A stretch of 64,000 bases of DNA, taken from contig DIBU01000023.1 of the NCBI GenBank assembly GCA_002416125.1, positions 62,001 to 126,000 on the forward strand, written 5' to 3'. Below, piece by piece: positions 36,801 to 45,636 of this stretch; the stretch's first letter is position 1; every line of letters begins with the position of its first letter. The stretch comes from Halieaceae bacterium UBA5044. GTDB lineage: Bacteria; Pseudomonadota; Gammaproteobacteria; Pseudomonadales; Halieaceae. Both the position numbers and the translations under genes were made by a program. A model generated the notes under the pieces. It did not search any database. It was given only the letters and a program-made list of their open reading frames with translations, and had not been told where the DNA came from.

Positions 36801-38270
36801 GTGAGCCTGGACCAGCAGGTTGAAGCGGTTGTACGCCCGGTAGCGGATACCCTGTCGCGCCTGGTGTTCTATCCACTGGAACTCTTCGGGCAGGATTTTC
36901 CCCTCATCGTGCTGTGGCTGGCGACGGCCGCTGTGTTCTTCACACTGTACCTCGGCTTCGTGAATGTGCGCGGCTTTTCCCTGGGGCTGCGACATGTTCG
37001 TGGCCGCTTTCACAACCCGCGAGCGCGTGGCGAGATATCCCATTTCCAGGCCGTGGCAACCGCCGTGTCGGGGACCGTGGGCATCGGCAATATCGGCGGG
37101 GTTGCGGTAGCGATCACCATCGGTGGTCCCGGCGCGGCCCTGTGGTTGATGGTCGCGGGGTTTTTATCCATGTCGACCAAGCTGGTGGAGTGCACGTTGG
37201 GGGTGAAATACCGGCGCAACAACCCCGATGGTTCGGTGTCTGGTGGCCCGATGTTCTATCTCGAGCGCTATTTCTCTGACCGTGGCGCACCGGGTTGGGG
37301 GCGTGTGATGGGCGGGTTCTATGCCATCGCGCTGGTGATCGGCTGTTTCGGCATCGGCAACATGTTCCAGTCCAACCAGGCCTACGTCCAGTTTCTGGTA
37401 ATCAGCGGCGGCGAGGACAGTTTTTTTGCCGCCCGCGGCTGGTTGTTCGGCCTCCTGATTGCCACGGCTGTGGCACTGGTCATTATCGGCGGTATACGCA
37501 GCATTGCGCTGGTCGCGTCGAGAATCGTGCCGCTCATGGCTGTACTCTACGTGGTGTCGGCGCTGGTGATTATCGGCTTCAGCGCGGCACAGATTCCCGC
37601 TGCCGTGCAGCTGATCGTCAGCAGCGCGTTTTCCATGAACAGTGTGACCGGCGGTATGGTCGGCGCCATCGTTGTCGGCTTTCAGCGCGCCCTGTTCTCG
37701 AATGAGGCGGGTATCGGTTCGGCCTCCATCGCCCACTCCGCCGTGCAAACCAACGAGCCCGCCTCCGAGGGGCTGGTGGGGTTGCTGGAGCCCTTCCTCG
37801 ACACGGTGGTGATCTGTACGCTCAGTTCCCTGGTGATCGTTACGGTGGCCTACCCCAACGGGCTCGTCGAGCAGGGCTTTGAGGGCATTGCCCTGACATC
37901 GGCCGCCTTCGCCCACCACATCAGCTGGGCGCCGTACCCACTCGCCTTTGCGGCACTGTTGTTCGCCTTCTCCACCACCATCGCCTGGGCTTACTACGGC
38001 CTCAAGGCCTGGACCTACCTGGTGGGTGAATCGCAACTGATGCAGACCGCTTTCAAGACCGTATTCTGCGGTTTTGTGGTGCTTGGGTGCATGATCGAGC
38101 TGTCCGCGGTACTCGATTTTGCCGATGCCATGATCTTCCTGATCGCGGTGCCGAACATCATCGGCCTCTACCTGTATGCGCCGGAAGTCAAACGCGATGT
38201 GGCGGACTACATGCGGCGCGTGCGCTCGGGAGCGGTGCGCACCACCGAGCAGTACCCGCCGCTTCAGTAG
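36801..38270 (+). CDS. Alanine/glycine:cation symporter (AGCS) family protein
   Basis: Sodium- or proton-coupled amino-acid symporter (489 aa) with about 10-11 membrane helices. AGCS hallmarks are GEISHFQAVATAVSGTVGIGNIGGVAVAITIGGPGA (about residues 78-113), the FQRALFSNEAGIGSA motif (about 297-311) and SSTTIAWAYYGLKAWTYLVGES-like C-terminal helix. The GTG start 36801 lies 12 bases after the SDR stop. Its 3' end overlaps the convergent TauD-like gene by seven bases. The substrate could be alanine, glycine or a related amino acid. Confidence 0.9.
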   Translation: MSLDQQVEAVVRPVADTLSRLVFYPLELFGQDFPLIVLWLATAAVFFTLYLGFVNVRGFSLGLRHVRGRFHNPRARGEISHFQAVATAVSGTVGIGNIGGVAVAITIGGPGAALWLMVAGFLSMSTKLVECTLGVKYRRNNPDGSVSGGPMFYLERYFSDRGAPGWGRVMGGFYAIALVIGCFGIGNMFQSNQAYVQFLVISGGEDSFFAARGWLFGLLIATAVALVIIGGIRSIALVASRIVPLMAVLYVVSALVIIGFSAAQIPAAVQLIVSSAFSMNSVTGGMVGAIVVGFQRALFSNEAGIGSASIAHSAVQTNEPASEGLVGLLEPFLDTVVICTLSSLVIVTVAYPNGLVEQGFEGIALTSAAFAHHISWAPYPLAFAALLFAFSTTIAWAYYGLKAWTYLVGESQLMQTAFKTVFCGFVVLGCMIELSAVLDFADAMIFLIAVPNIIGLYLYAPEVKRDVADYMRRVRSGAVRTTEQYPPLQ

Positions 38271-39088
38271 GGCAGGTCGCCGTCCACGGTGATGCGTTCC
38301 ATGCGCCGGTGTGCCGGGAAGTAATCGTTGACGGGTTTGTGTTGCGTGCTGCGGTTGTCCCAGATGGCGATGCTGTGCGGGCGCCAGTGAAAGCGGCAGG
38401 TGAATTCGTCCGTGACGACATGGCGGAACAGGAAATCCAGCAGTGCACGGCTCTCGTTCGGTTTCAGCCCCTCAATGTGTGTGGTGAACAGGCTGTTGAC
38501 AAAAATCACCTTCTTGCCGGTTTCCGGATGCGTGCGGATGACCGGGTGACGAACGGGCGGGTTGGCCGCCACCGCCTCTGCGAGGCGTTCGCGGCCTCCG
38601 GGTTCGGCGAGGCTTTCCTTGAATCCCCAGCTGAAGTCGTGCACAGCGACCAGCCCCTCGAGCAGGCGCTGCATCGGCGCGGACAGGGCATTGTAGGCAG
38701 CGGTCATACTCGCCCACAGCGTATCACCGCCCCGCGGCGGAATAATCACCGATTTCAGGACTGTCGCCATCGGAGGATGTTGCCGGAACGTCATGTCTGA
38801 GTGCCAGGCCTCGATTTTGGTCGGCTTTTCGGCCGTGCTCTCCAGGATGGTAATTTCCGGAAAGCCCTCGATGGTGGCGTAGGCTGGATGTGTTTGCAGG
38901 GGGCCGAAGCAGGAGGCCAGTGCGTGTTGTCTGGCAGGGCTGATATCCTGGTCGCGAAAGAAGATCACCTCGTGGTCGTTGAGCAGCGTGCGCAATGCCC
39001 CCACCTGCTCCGGCTGAAGGTCCTGCGCCAGGTCAATTCCGGTGATTTCGGCGCCGAGGGCACCCGCCATTGGTGTGACGTCGAACAT
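38264..39088 (-). CDS. TauD/TfdA-family Fe(II)/2-oxoglutarate dioxygenase
   Basis: Mononuclear non-heme iron dioxygenase (274 aa) that hydroxylates a substrate while oxidising 2-oxoglutarate to succinate. His96 and Asp98 in EAWHSDMTF are the facial ligands; the distal His is in WDNRSTQHKPVNDY and the 2-OG Arg in RRMERITV near the C-terminus. Taurine and 2,4-D are substrates of classical members; the real one is not known. ATG 39088 with GGAGG upstream is preferred. It is convergent with the AGCS gene. Confidence 0.88.
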   Translation of the reverse strand: MFDVTPMAGALGAEITGIDLAQDLQPEQVGALRTLLNDHEVIFFRDQDISPARQHALASCFGPLQTHPAYATIEGFPEITILESTAEKPTKIEAWHSDMTFRQHPPMATVLKSVIIPPRGGDTLWASMTAAYNALSAPMQRLLEGLVAVHDFSWGFKESLAEPGGRERLAEAVAANPPVRHPVIRTHPETGKKVIFVNSLFTTHIEGLKPNESRALLDFLFRHVVTDEFTCRFHWRPHSIAIWDNRSTQHKPVNDYFPAHRRMERITVDGDLPY

Positions 39089-39144
39089 GCTGAGCGGCCT
39101 CCGGCCCTGATGATCCGGCAGCGATTCTAGCACTGCCGTGGGGT

Positions 39145-40527
39145 TTAAGCAGCGTCTGCCGCGCAGGCGGGCAGGGTGATTTCCACCGCCAGCCCGGGGT
39201 GGGTATTTCGCGCGCTGATCCCTGCGCCGTGTCGCAGCAGTGCCTGCTTCGCGATGGACAGCCCCAGGCCATGGCCACCTGTCTGCCTGTCGCGCGCGGT
39301 GTCGACCCTGTAGAAGGGCTCGAAGATACGGGTCAGGTCGGATTCCGGCACGCCCGGGCCCTGGTCAGCAACCGTGATCGTGTGAGCGGCGCCGTTCTGC
39401 TGCAGGCTGACGGTGATCGTACTCTGTGGTGGGCTGTAGTGGCAGGCGTTGCGCAGGACATTGTCAAAGGCTTTGCGCAGCTGGCTGCCGTTGCCTTTGA
39501 CCAGTGCTTCCGCCACATCACTGTGGAAGACAACACGGTGTTGCTCGCCCGCCTCGAAACGGGCATCGTTACACAGCTCTTCCAGCAGCACCACGAGATC
39601 GATGTGCTGCTCCAGGTCGGAAGGTGCCGCCTGGCTGTCCAGTAACTCGCCGACCAGGCTTTCCAGGCGCTGCGCCTCGCGCGCGATCCGCGCCAGCTGG
39701 GCGGCTGCGCCCTCGGGTTGTTGCTCCGCCAGCGCCAGCGCAACCTGCATACGCGCAAGCGGAGAGCGCAACTCGTGCGACACGTTGGCGAGCAGGGTTT
39801 TCTGCGCGTTGATGCGCTCCTGCAGCAGCTCGGCCATGTGATTGAAGTCGCGGGCCAGATCGTCGGTTTCGTCGCGGCCGGACGTGCGCACGTCGATACG
39901 CGTTCCCAGGTCACCCTCCGCCAGTCTGCGCGCTGCCTGCCGCAGCGCCGCCAGCCGCCGGGTAAGCAGGCGGGAGACCGCGTAGCACAACAGTCCGGAC
40001 ACCAGAAGTGCGAGGGCAGCACGCAACCAGGCATTGCTTCCCAGGAGCGTCACCAGCGGTATCCGCGGCGCGGGAAGGACCAGCACCGATCGCAGCGGCC
40101 CGGTATCGGCGCGGTAGAGAAGGTGGCCCAGATACTGTTGCCGACCGCTGCGCTGGAATACCCGGCGACGATTCCGATCCAGTTCTGACGCGATGCTCGC
40201 GACCGATGCGGGCAAGGTTCTTTGCAGCAGGTCTTCGCCCTCGGGATCGATCAGGTAGACCTCAACCTTGTGTCTGCTTTGGGCCGCCTGGATGATCTGC
40301 GGCAGCTGCTCCCTGGGTGCGTTCTGCAGCTCATACAGCAGGCGCACAAAGACCCGCGGTGGCCCCTCCGGGCCCGGCATCGGGCGCTTGCCCTCGATCA
40401 GCGAGCCATTATCGGGCACCAGTGCGTCAAGGTAGTTACCGGCAACAATGGCGCTGCCCAATACAACGACGGTCACCAGCCAGAAGCCCAGGAAAATGCG
40501 CAGGAACAGCGGCATGGCTAGTCTCAT
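39145..40527 (-). CDS. cpxA: Envelope-stress sensor histidine kinase (CpxA-like)
   Basis: Membrane-bound sensor kinase (460 aa). N-terminal helix (about residues 8-30), periplasmic domain (about 31-165), second helix (about 166-185), HAMP (about 187-240), HisKA with the phospho-acceptor His251 (SHELRSPLARMQ), and HATPase_c with N box NVLRNACHY, G1 DQGPGVP, F box FEPFYRVD and G2 GHGLGLSIA. The start ATG overlaps the response regulator stop (ATGA), so they are one unit. The CpxA call rests on the CpxR box and CpxP-like neighbour as well as the sequence. Confidence 0.88.
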   Translation of the reverse strand: MRLAMPLFLRIFLGFWLVTVVVLGSAIVAGNYLDALVPDNGSLIEGKRPMPGPEGPPRVFVRLLYELQNAPREQLPQIIQAAQSRHKVEVYLIDPEGEDLLQRTLPASVASIASELDRNRRRVFQRSGRQQYLGHLLYRADTGPLRSVLVLPAPRIPLVTLLGSNAWLRAALALLVSGLLCYAVSRLLTRRLAALRQAARRLAEGDLGTRIDVRTSGRDETDDLARDFNHMAELLQERINAQKTLLANVSHELRSPLARMQVALALAEQQPEGAAAQLARIAREAQRLESLVGELLDSQAAPSDLEQHIDLVVLLEELCNDARFEAGEQHRVVFHSDVAEALVKGNGSQLRKAFDNVLRNACHYSPPQSTITVSLQQNGAAHTITVADQGPGVPESDLTRIFEPFYRVDTARDRQTGGHGLGLSIAKQALLRHGAGISARNTHPGLAVEITLPACAADAA

Positions 40528-41237
40528 GGCCTGCGCTCCCCGTGCACCAGCAGCTGGTAACCGGCCCCGCGTACGCTGGTAATGAGCTTTTCTGCGCCGA
40601 GCGCCTGCATCTTCTTGCGAATCTTGCTCACGTGCACGTCCACGCTGCGGTCGTAAGCGGACAGCGGCCGGCCCAGGGCCTGCTGGCTCAATTGGTCTTT
40701 GCTGACCACGTTGCCTGCATGGGCCATCAACAGGCGCAGGATGTTGAATTCCGCACTGGTGAGTTGCAGGTCCCGAGCATCCCAGGTGGCCTTGCGCTGT
40801 GCGGCATTGATCGCGAGCAGGCCGGACGTAATGTCGTCGTGTCCCGAAGCGCGCGGCACGCCGGTGCGGCGCAGAATGGCTCTCAGTCGCGCGGCCAGTT
40901 CCCGGGGGTTGCAGGGCTTGGCCAGATAATCGTCAGCGCCGAGTTCCAGTCCGACGATGCGATCCGTGTCTTCGCCGCGAGCAGTGAGCATGAGCACGGG
41001 GGTGTCGACGGGAATCGCGCGCAGGCGCCGCAATACCTCAAGGCCCTGCACGCCCGGCAGCATGACGTCCAGGATAATGGCGTCATAGTGCCGTTCGCAG
41101 GCCTTTTGCAGCGCCTTGTCGCCGTCGTGGCAACTGTCGATGTCAAAGCCGTCGGAGCCGAGATACTCGCTCAGCAGCTGGCACAGCTCCCTGTCGTCAT
41201 CGATCAGCAGCAGGTGTGGATGCATCGCTCGGGTCAT
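40524..41237 (-). CDS. cpxR: OmpR-family response regulator (CpxR-like)
   Basis: 237-aa regulator with a receiver domain (acidic DDDREL near 13-18, phospho-acceptor Asp57 in IILDVMLP, Lys in DDYLAKPCNP) and a C-terminal winged-helix DNA-binding domain (LTSAEFNILRLLMAHAGNVVSKDQLSQQALGRPLSAYDRSVDVHVSKIRKK). The DDDREL, LTARG and GLELGADDYL segments match CpxR more than OmpR or PhoB. ATG 41237 has AAGGCGAG upstream; 41225 is a possible later start. It is divergent from a CpxP/Spy-like gene, with a GTAAA-N5-GTAAA box between them, so autoregulation is likely. Confidence 0.9.
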   Translation of the reverse strand: MTRAMHPHLLLIDDDRELCQLLSEYLGSDGFDIDSCHDGDKALQKACERHYDAIILDVMLPGVQGLEVLRRLRAIPVDTPVLMLTARGEDTDRIVGLELGADDYLAKPCNPRELAARLRAILRRTGVPRASGHDDITSGLLAINAAQRKATWDARDLQLTSAEFNILRLLMAHAGNVVSKDQLSQQALGRPLSAYDRSVDVHVSKIRKKMQALGAEKLITSVRGAGYQLLVHGERRP

Positions 41238-41314
41238 GCTCGCCTTGGTTGAGGTCTACAGTGTGCCCGGCGCTGTAGAGGAAAGCCACGTTCGCAGCGG
41301 AGCGTCAGGTATTC

Positions 41315-41329
41315 TTTACCATTCTTTAC
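41315..41329. promoter_or_regulatory. CpxR-binding box
   Basis: TTTACCATTCTTTAC is the reverse complement of GTAAAGAATGGTAAA, an exact GTAAA-N5-GTAAA CpxR consensus. It lies between divergent cpxR (start 41237) and the CpxP/Spy-like gene (start 41400), and about 35 bases upstream of a -10-like TACTAT (41363-41368). Confidence 0.82.
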
Positions 41330-41399
41330 GCAACCGCCGCACTGCTTAACGCGATCCGGTTCTACTATGGTCCTGCGTTTCATCCACAGGAGAAAGGTT

Positions 41400-41861
41400 A
41401 TGAACTCACGCACACAGGTAATACTTCGTCGCACGGCGGGCGCTCTGGCGCTTCTCACCACCATGGCCCTGACGCCCGCTTTTGCCGCGCCGCAGGGCGG
41501 CAACCCCGAGCGTATGCTTGAACGCATGGCACAACACGTTGACCTCAGCGACACACAGCGGGTCGAAATTGGCGAGTTGCTGCAGGCCGCTGCGGCGGAA
41601 GGGGCAGCGGACCGTGCCCGCATGCAGGAAATCCGGCGCGAGCTGCAGTCGCAGGGGGCAAGTTTCGACGCCGCTGCCAGCGAATCGCTGACCGAGGAGC
41701 TCGGCGCTATTACTGCGCGCAACGCCTACCGGCGGACTGAAACACGTGCGGCGGTACGCGCACTGCTCAGTGAGGAGCAGCGCGCGAAGCTGGACGCCAT
41801 GGAAAGCCAGCGCGGCAAGGGGCGAGAACCCGGCAAGATGAAGGGCCCGCGCCAGGATTGA
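41400..41861 (+). CDS. Periplasmic CpxP/Spy-like protein
   Basis: Secreted helical protein (153 aa). A signal peptide (residues 1-27, cleaved after AFA) is followed by an alpha-helical mature part with LTXXQ-type motifs: LSDTQRVEIGELL and LLSEEQRAKLDAMESQ. Such proteins act as periplasmic chaperones or dampen the Cpx sensor by binding it. ATG 41400 follows AGGAGA; a GTG at 41367 is not needed. The CpxR box 70 bases upstream indicates Cpx control, forming a feedback loop with the adjacent kinase. Confidence 0.85.
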   Translation: MNSRTQVILRRTAGALALLTTMALTPAFAAPQGGNPERMLERMAQHVDLSDTQRVEIGELLQAAAAEGAADRARMQEIRRELQSQGASFDAAASESLTEELGAITARNAYRRTETRAAVRALLSEEQRAKLDAMESQRGKGREPGKMKGPRQD

Positions 41862-41864
41862 GGT

Positions 41865-44819
41865 TTACAGCACCTCGACCCGCAGCTCGAGCTCGGCCAG
41901 CGCCGAGCCGAGCTTTTCCTGTTGTTTCCGGTTGCTCACCACCGCGGTACTCGCGCGTTCGGGGGTCAGGTAGCAGCCGGCCACGCGCCGGAGGTCGTCC
42001 AGGGTGATCTCCAGAATGGCGCGCCGGAATGCTTCCCGTTGAGCATGACTGCGCCCGAAGAGGCGGTTGTAGAAGTGCTGGCGAGCCTCTCCGGCGGGCG
42101 ACGCCGGCTTGTCGAGGCTGCCTATCACGCCGAGGATGGCCTCCTCCAGCCCACGCGGATCGTGTTGGCTCTCCAACATCCAGCGCACCGACTCGTCGAA
42201 ATCATCGAGCGTCTCCACAAGCCTCGGGTCGCGGTAGGAGTAGAAGCGGAACGCTGCAATCCCCGAGTCCTGCCCCGCGCCACCGCCGTAGGCGCCGCCC
42301 TGCTCGCGGATCGCCCGATGCAGAAAGCCGTTGCGCAGGAAGCCACCAAGCACGGTGAGCGCCGGTGCATCGGGGTGCCCGATGGGCACCGTCGGATAGG
42401 CGCGTGCGCAGAAATTCACCTGCGTGTTGGCGACCCAGAACTCCCGTCTTGCTTCGAGTACCGGTGCGGCGCTGAGCGTCGCCCGGTCCTGGCTGCCCCC
42501 CACGGCGTCGCCCCACAGGGCCAAAGCTTCATGACACACCGCCTCGGCGGCATGTTCATCGGCGATCGCCAGCAACTCCCGTGGCATGGCGATGACCTGC
42601 GTGTGCACGCGGGTCAATGCGTCGCGCAGCGCGTCCCGCGCGTCGGCCTGCTGTAAACTGTCGTCGAGTGCCTTCAGGCGCCGTATCCCCTCCAGGCCGC
42701 CCAGCCGGTTATTGATACTCGCCAGGCCGCTCATGCCGGCGCAGGCGGCGGCCATCGCAAGTCCGTGCCCGTTCCCTGTGACGGACTGTTCGCGTCGCGC
42801 TCGAGACTGGCTGACCAGCTCGCGGATACGTGCATCCTCATCGAAGCGCACCTGCTCCAGTGTGTCGCGCATCAGACTGGCCTGGGCGCGGCTGTTGCGT
42901 GCCAGGGCCCGTGAAGACAGCGAAAAGTAGCCGTGCAGGCGCTGGACGTCGTGCAGTTCGCTGCGAAGGGAGGTGCTGGCACTGATGCTGCCCACGGTCG
43001 CGGCCTGGCGCTGCTGAACCTGCAGGTAGTCCTCATCACCGAGCCCGATCTCGGTCAGCGCACGGGTATACAGCGGCAGCAGCGCGAGATCGTCCTCCGA
43101 CAAAGCGGGCAGGGGCGCCACCACATGCTGGTATACCAGTCCATTCGTGCCCTGGGTGTAACGTGTCAGTCGCAGGGGGCCCCGCGCGTATTCGGTATAG
43201 TTGAGCTCTGGTATGCGCTCGGGAACATCGGCCAGGGTCACGCAGGGGAGCACACCGGGATCGTCCTTGCGCTGCTGGCGCTGTTCCAGCTTTTGAGCCA
43301 GCTCGATCACCGCCTGCTTTGCGGAGGCATCCATACCGGCCTTGAGCTCTGCAAGGCGCCGGGTTTCGGCTTCCAGGCGCCGCTGCGACAGCTGCGTATC
43401 CGGTGTCATGACCAGGGTGACGCGGTGCGGGTTGTCGAGCAGGAGTCGCTGTGCCAGCTGACGGATATAGGCGGGATCGCTGACCTTGCGGCGCAGCGCG
43501 TCCAGAACCGGGTCCAGATCCAGCACGGCGACCGGGTCCGCGTAGTGTGTGGCGGGGCCGAGCGCCTGCAGGATCAGCTGCAACCCGTAGGGGTAGCCGC
43601 CGCCGGTAATTTCGCGTTGGTGCAATTCCAGCTGGTGCAGCACTGCCTCCAGCTGTGCCTGCGGCACACCGTCACGGGCCACGCGCGCAATCACCTCGAG
43701 CACCAGCGCTTCCAGTGCGTCCCGAGATGATGCCTCGCTCCCTTCGATGCCGCAGCTGAAGACCATTTCCCGCTGGGAGTCCTCGAGGCCACAGAGGGGC
43801 GAGGGCGCCTGCCCCAGCTCTGTTGTTTCCAGTGCATGCATCAGCGGCGATGCGCTGTTGTCCAGCAGTACACTGGACAACAGCTGTGCTTCCAGTTGCT
43901 GCTCCAGGTCGGTGCTTTCGCCGAGCAGCCAGCCAATCACGATGTGTGTCTTGGCCGCGGTGTCGCCAGAGTCGTCCAGTGCGTAGGATCTCTCCACCCG
44001 TAGCGGTGCGCTGAGCCGTTGCTCTCGCGGCACGGCTATCCGCTCTTCAAGACGCTGGAAACGTTGCAGCGCACGGGCTTCGAATACCGCCTGGTGTTCG
44101 TGTGCGGGGATGTCGCCGAAGGTCATGAAGATGGCGTTGCTGGGGTGGTAGTGGCTGCGATAGAAAGATTTCAGCTGTTCATAACTGAGGTCGGGAATGT
44201 GTTCCGGATCGCCGCCGCTGTTGTAGTGGTAGGTGACGGTCGGGAACAGGTGTTCGCACAGGGTTTGCCAGAGCGTACTCGACACCGAGCTCATGGCCCC
44301 CTTCATCTCGTTGAACACGACCCCCTTGAAGACCAGGTCGCTATCCGGATTTCCCGGCTCCGCAAAATCAACCCGGTGACCCTCCTGGGCGAAGTCCAGT
44401 GGATCAAGACGTGAAAAGAACACGGCATCCAGATAGACATCCAGCAGGTTGGCGAAGTCCTTGCGGTTCTGGCTCGCAAACGGGTAGGCGGTCCAGTCAC
44501 TGCTGGTAAAGGCATTCATGAACGTGTTCAGCGATCGACGCAGCATCATGAAGAAGGGGTCGCGCACCGGGTAGCGCTCGCTGCCGCAGAGGGCGGTATG
44601 CTCCAGTATGTGCGCCACACCGGTCGAGTCGGTGGGTACGGTGCGCAGAGCCACCAGAAACACGTTTTCGCTGTTGTTCGCAGCCAGATGGTAATGCATG
44701 GCGCCGGTAGCGCTGTGCTCATACTGCTCCACGCGCAGCTGTAGCGATTCAATCTCGTGGCTGCGCAGTAGCCGGAAGGCGGCGTGGCTGACGGCAGCGC
44801 CGGGGGTAATCTGGTTCAT
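41865..44819 (-). CDS. M16-family metalloprotease (PreP-like)
   Basis: Large zinc peptidase (984 aa) of the presequence-protease (M16C) type. The inverted zinc motif HxxEH is His70-Ile-Leu-Glu73-His74 (HILEHTALCGS), and the third ligand Glu lies in FNEMKGAMSS (about residue 172). The N- and C-terminal halves would enclose unfolded peptides in a chamber. No signal peptide is visible, so a cytoplasmic peptide-degrading role is likely. ATG 44819 has AGGAT upstream. The four-base gap to the convergent CpxP/Spy-like gene is tight. Confidence 0.93.
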   Translation of the reverse strand: MNQITPGAAVSHAAFRLLRSHEIESLQLRVEQYEHSATGAMHYHLAANNSENVFLVALRTVPTDSTGVAHILEHTALCGSERYPVRDPFFMMLRRSLNTFMNAFTSSDWTAYPFASQNRKDFANLLDVYLDAVFFSRLDPLDFAQEGHRVDFAEPGNPDSDLVFKGVVFNEMKGAMSSVSSTLWQTLCEHLFPTVTYHYNSGGDPEHIPDLSYEQLKSFYRSHYHPSNAIFMTFGDIPAHEHQAVFEARALQRFQRLEERIAVPREQRLSAPLRVERSYALDDSGDTAAKTHIVIGWLLGESTDLEQQLEAQLLSSVLLDNSASPLMHALETTELGQAPSPLCGLEDSQREMVFSCGIEGSEASSRDALEALVLEVIARVARDGVPQAQLEAVLHQLELHQREITGGGYPYGLQLILQALGPATHYADPVAVLDLDPVLDALRRKVSDPAYIRQLAQRLLLDNPHRVTLVMTPDTQLSQRRLEAETRRLAELKAGMDASAKQAVIELAQKLEQRQQRKDDPGVLPCVTLADVPERIPELNYTEYARGPLRLTRYTQGTNGLVYQHVVAPLPALSEDDLALLPLYTRALTEIGLGDEDYLQVQQRQAATVGSISASTSLRSELHDVQRLHGYFSLSSRALARNSRAQASLMRDTLEQVRFDEDARIRELVSQSRARREQSVTGNGHGLAMAAACAGMSGLASINNRLGGLEGIRRLKALDDSLQQADARDALRDALTRVHTQVIAMPRELLAIADEHAAEAVCHEALALWGDAVGGSQDRATLSAAPVLEARREFWVANTQVNFCARAYPTVPIGHPDAPALTVLGGFLRNGFLHRAIREQGGAYGGGAGQDSGIAAFRFYSYRDPRLVETLDDFDESVRWMLESQHDPRGLEEAILGVIGSLDKPASPAGEARQHFYNRLFGRSHAQREAFRRAILEITLDDLRRVAGCYLTPERASTAVVSNRKQQEKLGSALAELELRVEVL

Positions 44820-44853
44820 ACGGATCCTGTCTCAGAAAGTGCGACGGCGTATT

Positions 44854-45636
44854 CTAACGTGAATCGGCTGCGGCTGCCGTCAGCGGTCTGAGTTCGATGC
44901 GGTACATCCAGGGCCAGTTCTTGCCGGTCACCCAGATACCTCCGTCCTCGGGGTTGTAGGCGATGCCATTCAGCACGTCGGTCCCCGGCTGGCGCTCCGG
45001 CAGCGGTAACAGGCCGCGGAGGTCGACAGTTGCCGTGACCTCACCGCTTGCCGGGTCGATGACAATGATGCGGTCTTCCTGCCAGACGTTGGCCCAGATC
45101 CTCCCGTCAATCCACTCGAGTTCGTTGAGCCGCGCCACCGGCATGCCGCTCTCCATGACCGTGATACTGCGTTGGCGCTGCGCGGTATCGGGGTCGAGAA
45201 AGTACAGGCGGTGGCTGCCATCGCTGTAGATCAGCTCCGAGCCATCGTGGGTCAGGCCCCAGCCCTGGCCCGGAATGGAGAGCGCCGCAAGCGGGCTGAG
45301 ATCGTCGCGGTTGTAGACGAGTAGCTTGCGAGCCTGCCAGGTCAGCTGGTAGACGCGGTCTCCGAGCACGGTAACCCCTTCGCCAAACAGCCGCGGATGC
45401 AGGCGCCGCTCGGCCAGGAGCTCACCGTCGTCGAGACGGTATTGCAGCAAACGGGACTGCCCATAGCCGCCGGTTCCGACATAGAGCATGCCGTCGATTA
45501 TCTGCAGACCCTGCACGAAATGGCTGCGCGACTGCGGTTTCTTCTCCAGCACCCGGAAGCTGAAGTGCTCTGCGGCGGAGGCCGTAGTCGCGAGCAGCGC
45601 CAGCAGGCAGACGCACAATCGGTAGCAGATATTCAA
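44854..45636 (-). CDS. Glutaminyl-peptide cyclotransferase (beta-propeller type)
   Basis: 260-aa enzyme of the plant/bacterial glutaminyl cyclase family, which converts N-terminal Gln to pyroglutamate. An N-terminal signal peptide (residues 1-22, ending SAAE) directs export, and the repeated FVQGL, WGLTHDG and LNELEWIDGRIWANVWQEDRI segments fit the five-bladed propeller with the catalytic Glu in LNELEW. It is 1-4 bases overlapped by mnmC, whose stop region includes its ATG, so the two are co-transcribed. Confidence 0.87.
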   Translation of the reverse strand: MNICYRLCVCLLALLATTASAAEHFSFRVLEKKPQSRSHFVQGLQIIDGMLYVGTGGYGQSRLLQYRLDDGELLAERRLHPRLFGEGVTVLGDRVYQLTWQARKLLVYNRDDLSPLAALSIPGQGWGLTHDGSELIYSDGSHRLYFLDPDTAQRQRSITVMESGMPVARLNELEWIDGRIWANVWQEDRIIVIDPASGEVTATVDLRGLLPLPERQPGTDVLNGIAYNPEDGGIWVTGKNWPWMYRIELRPLTAAAADSR

